Positions 15,666-16,416 of a DNA stretch of 16,416 nucleotides are shown in pieces. The first letter of the stretch is position 1. Each line of letters begins with the position of its first letter. The stretch comes from Terriglobia bacterium. Its GTDB lineage: Bacteria > Acidobacteriota > Terriglobia > UBA7540. The notes beneath the pieces were generated by a model, which was not told the DNA's origin, ran no database searches, and saw only the letters and a list, made by a program, of their open reading frames with translations. The position numbers and the translations under genes were made by a program. Where the stretch lies: assembly GCA_030040455.1 (NCBI GenBank), contig JASHTR010000409.1:1-16416 (forward strand), read 5' to 3'.

Positions 15666-16416
15666 ATGATCGGAAAAGCCTATGCGATAAAAATCGTTCT
15701 CGGCGGGCTGGCGCTCGTCATCATGCTGGCCCTTGCCGCAGGCGCGCAGCCGCCTCGCTACGACCTGCTCTTGAAAGGGGGGCACGTCATCGATCCGGCC
15801 AATCATATTGACCGCGTCATGGACGTTGCCGTCACCGGCACCAGGATTGCCGCCGTCGCCGCGGACATCCCGGCGAGCGAAGCGGGCAAAGTGGTGGACG
15901 TGCACGGCCTTTACGTCACCCCGGGGCTTATTGATATCCACGTTCACATCACCCAAGGCGGCGCGCCACTCAACTGGTTCTCCCCGGATGCCCGATCCCA
16001 TATTCGTCCCTATATGGTGAACGCCGACCTGTTCCTCCAGTCTGGTGTCACAACGGCAGTAGATGCCGGCACGGCGGGCGCGGACACGTTTCTGGAGGAG
16101 AAGGAAGAAGTGACGGATCACTCCCCCGTCAGGGTTCTCTCCTGGCTCAACATCGTATCCGATGGCATGAGCGGCGACCTCGAGCAGGACGTAGACCAGA
16201 TGAACGTGCAAAAATGCGTCGATACGATCCACAAATATCGCCAGTACATTGTGGGCGTTAAAACGGCCCACTACTGGACGGAGAAGCCCTGGGATGCGGA
16301 GCACCAACCCTGGGTCGGCGTGGACCGAGCCGAAGCCTGCGGTCACGAGGCCGGCGTCCCCATCATGGTGGATTTCTTCCCGCGGCCTCCGGAGCGTCCT
16401 TACTCCGATCTGATCC
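15666..16416 (+). CDS. Secreted COG3964-type amidohydrolase, copy 2 (3' end outside window)
   Basis: The frame stays open from the ATG at 15666 to the window end (250 codons), with GGAGG 10 nt upstream. The protein starts with a good export signal (hydrophobic VLGGLALVIMLALAAGA, likely cut before QPPRYD). It then follows copy 1 without a gap: HVH metal pair in LIDIHVHI, GVKTA lysine and the same VDF in place of a His. Nucleotide identity to copy 1 is patchy: 94 bp with two mismatches at the N-terminus, a diverged middle, then a perfect 157 bp up to the window end. The substrate is unknown; the two copies may differ in specificity through the middle block. Confidence 0.85.
   Translation, partial: MIGKAYAIKIVLGGLALVIMLALAAGAQPPRYDLLLKGGHVIDPANHIDRVMDVAVTGTRIAAVAADIPASEAGKVVDVHGLYVTPGLIDIHVHITQGGAPLNWFSPDARSHIRPYMVNADLFLQSGVTTAVDAGTAGADTFLEEKEEVTDHSPVRVLSWLNIVSDGMSGDLEQDVDQMNVQKCVDTIHKYRQYIVGVKTAHYWTEKPWDAEHQPWVGVDRAEACGHEAGVPIMVDFFPRPPERPYSDLI
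15783..16416 (+). repeat. Tandem gene duplication, right unit
   Basis: This is the partner of 14380-15013. The perfect block 16260-16416 reaches the last base of the window, so its true length is unknown. Confidence 0.85.

Noticed and set aside
14317..15666. Long antisense frame opposite amidohydrolase copy 1, with a similar one at 15663-16346 opposite copy 2
   Set aside because: The two resemble each other only because the sense genes are duplicates. Their composition is that of antisense reading of a high-GC gene.

Overview
The window looks like chromosomal DNA, possibly a metagenome-derived contig, from a GC-rich soil-type bacterium, most likely an Acidobacteriota. No rRNA or other phylogenetic marker is present. 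The placement rests on the gene mix (pilMNO(P), a CarD-type regulator, a tldD/tldE pair, a membrane-anchored FxLYD/DUF2393-like protein, a secreted GH27 enzyme, secreted COG3964 amidohydrolases) and on sequence style, so it is inference.

Layout. (1) 1-2508, minus strand: a type IV pilus assembly operon in the order pilM, pilN, pilO and the first 27 codons of a likely pilP, which runs off the left edge. pilM and pilN overlap by ATGA. Palindromic GC-rich repeats sit in the pilN-pilO gap and in the pilM leader. (2) 2509-2901: a gene-poor stretch with hairpins and a good promoter for the pil operon, followed by a minus-strand DoxX membrane protein. (3) 3366-9350, plus strand: a promoter, a secreted GH27-type glycosidase, a cysteine-cluster (YkgJ-type) protein, then a leucine-degradation-like block made of a methylcrotonyl-CoA carboxylase beta-type carboxyltransferase, HMG-CoA lyase and a methylglutaconyl-CoA hydratase-like crotonase. 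A small four-helix-bundle gene framed by inverted arrays of 7-bp repeats interrupts that block. (4) 9380-13296, minus strand: tldD, a ribbon-helix-helix/RelE toxin-antitoxin pair, a 21-codon gene remnant, tldE/pmbA and an anchored FxLYD-like protein. (5) 13524-14033, minus strand: a CarD-family RNA polymerase-binding regulator with a clear sigma-70-type promoter. (6) 14176-16416, plus strand: two tandem secreted COG3964-type amidohydrolases, the second cut by the right edge. They are a mosaic of near-identical and diverged blocks. The first appears to carry a one-base frameshift in its signal peptide.

How the genes work together. The pil genes build the inner-membrane alignment platform of type IV pili. 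The carboxyltransferase, hydratase and lyase would convert 3-methylcrotonyl-CoA to acetoacetate and acetyl-CoA if a biotin carboxylase subunit is supplied from elsewhere. TldD and TldE form one heterodimeric metalloprotease. The toxin-antitoxin pair and the gene fragment between their genes look like an accessory insertion. No single wholly new system is evident. The best leads are the repeat-framed four-helix-bundle cassette, the toxin-antitoxin insertion inside the tldD-tldE locus, and the tandem amidohydrolases with gene-conversion-like mosaicism and an altered metal-ligand position.
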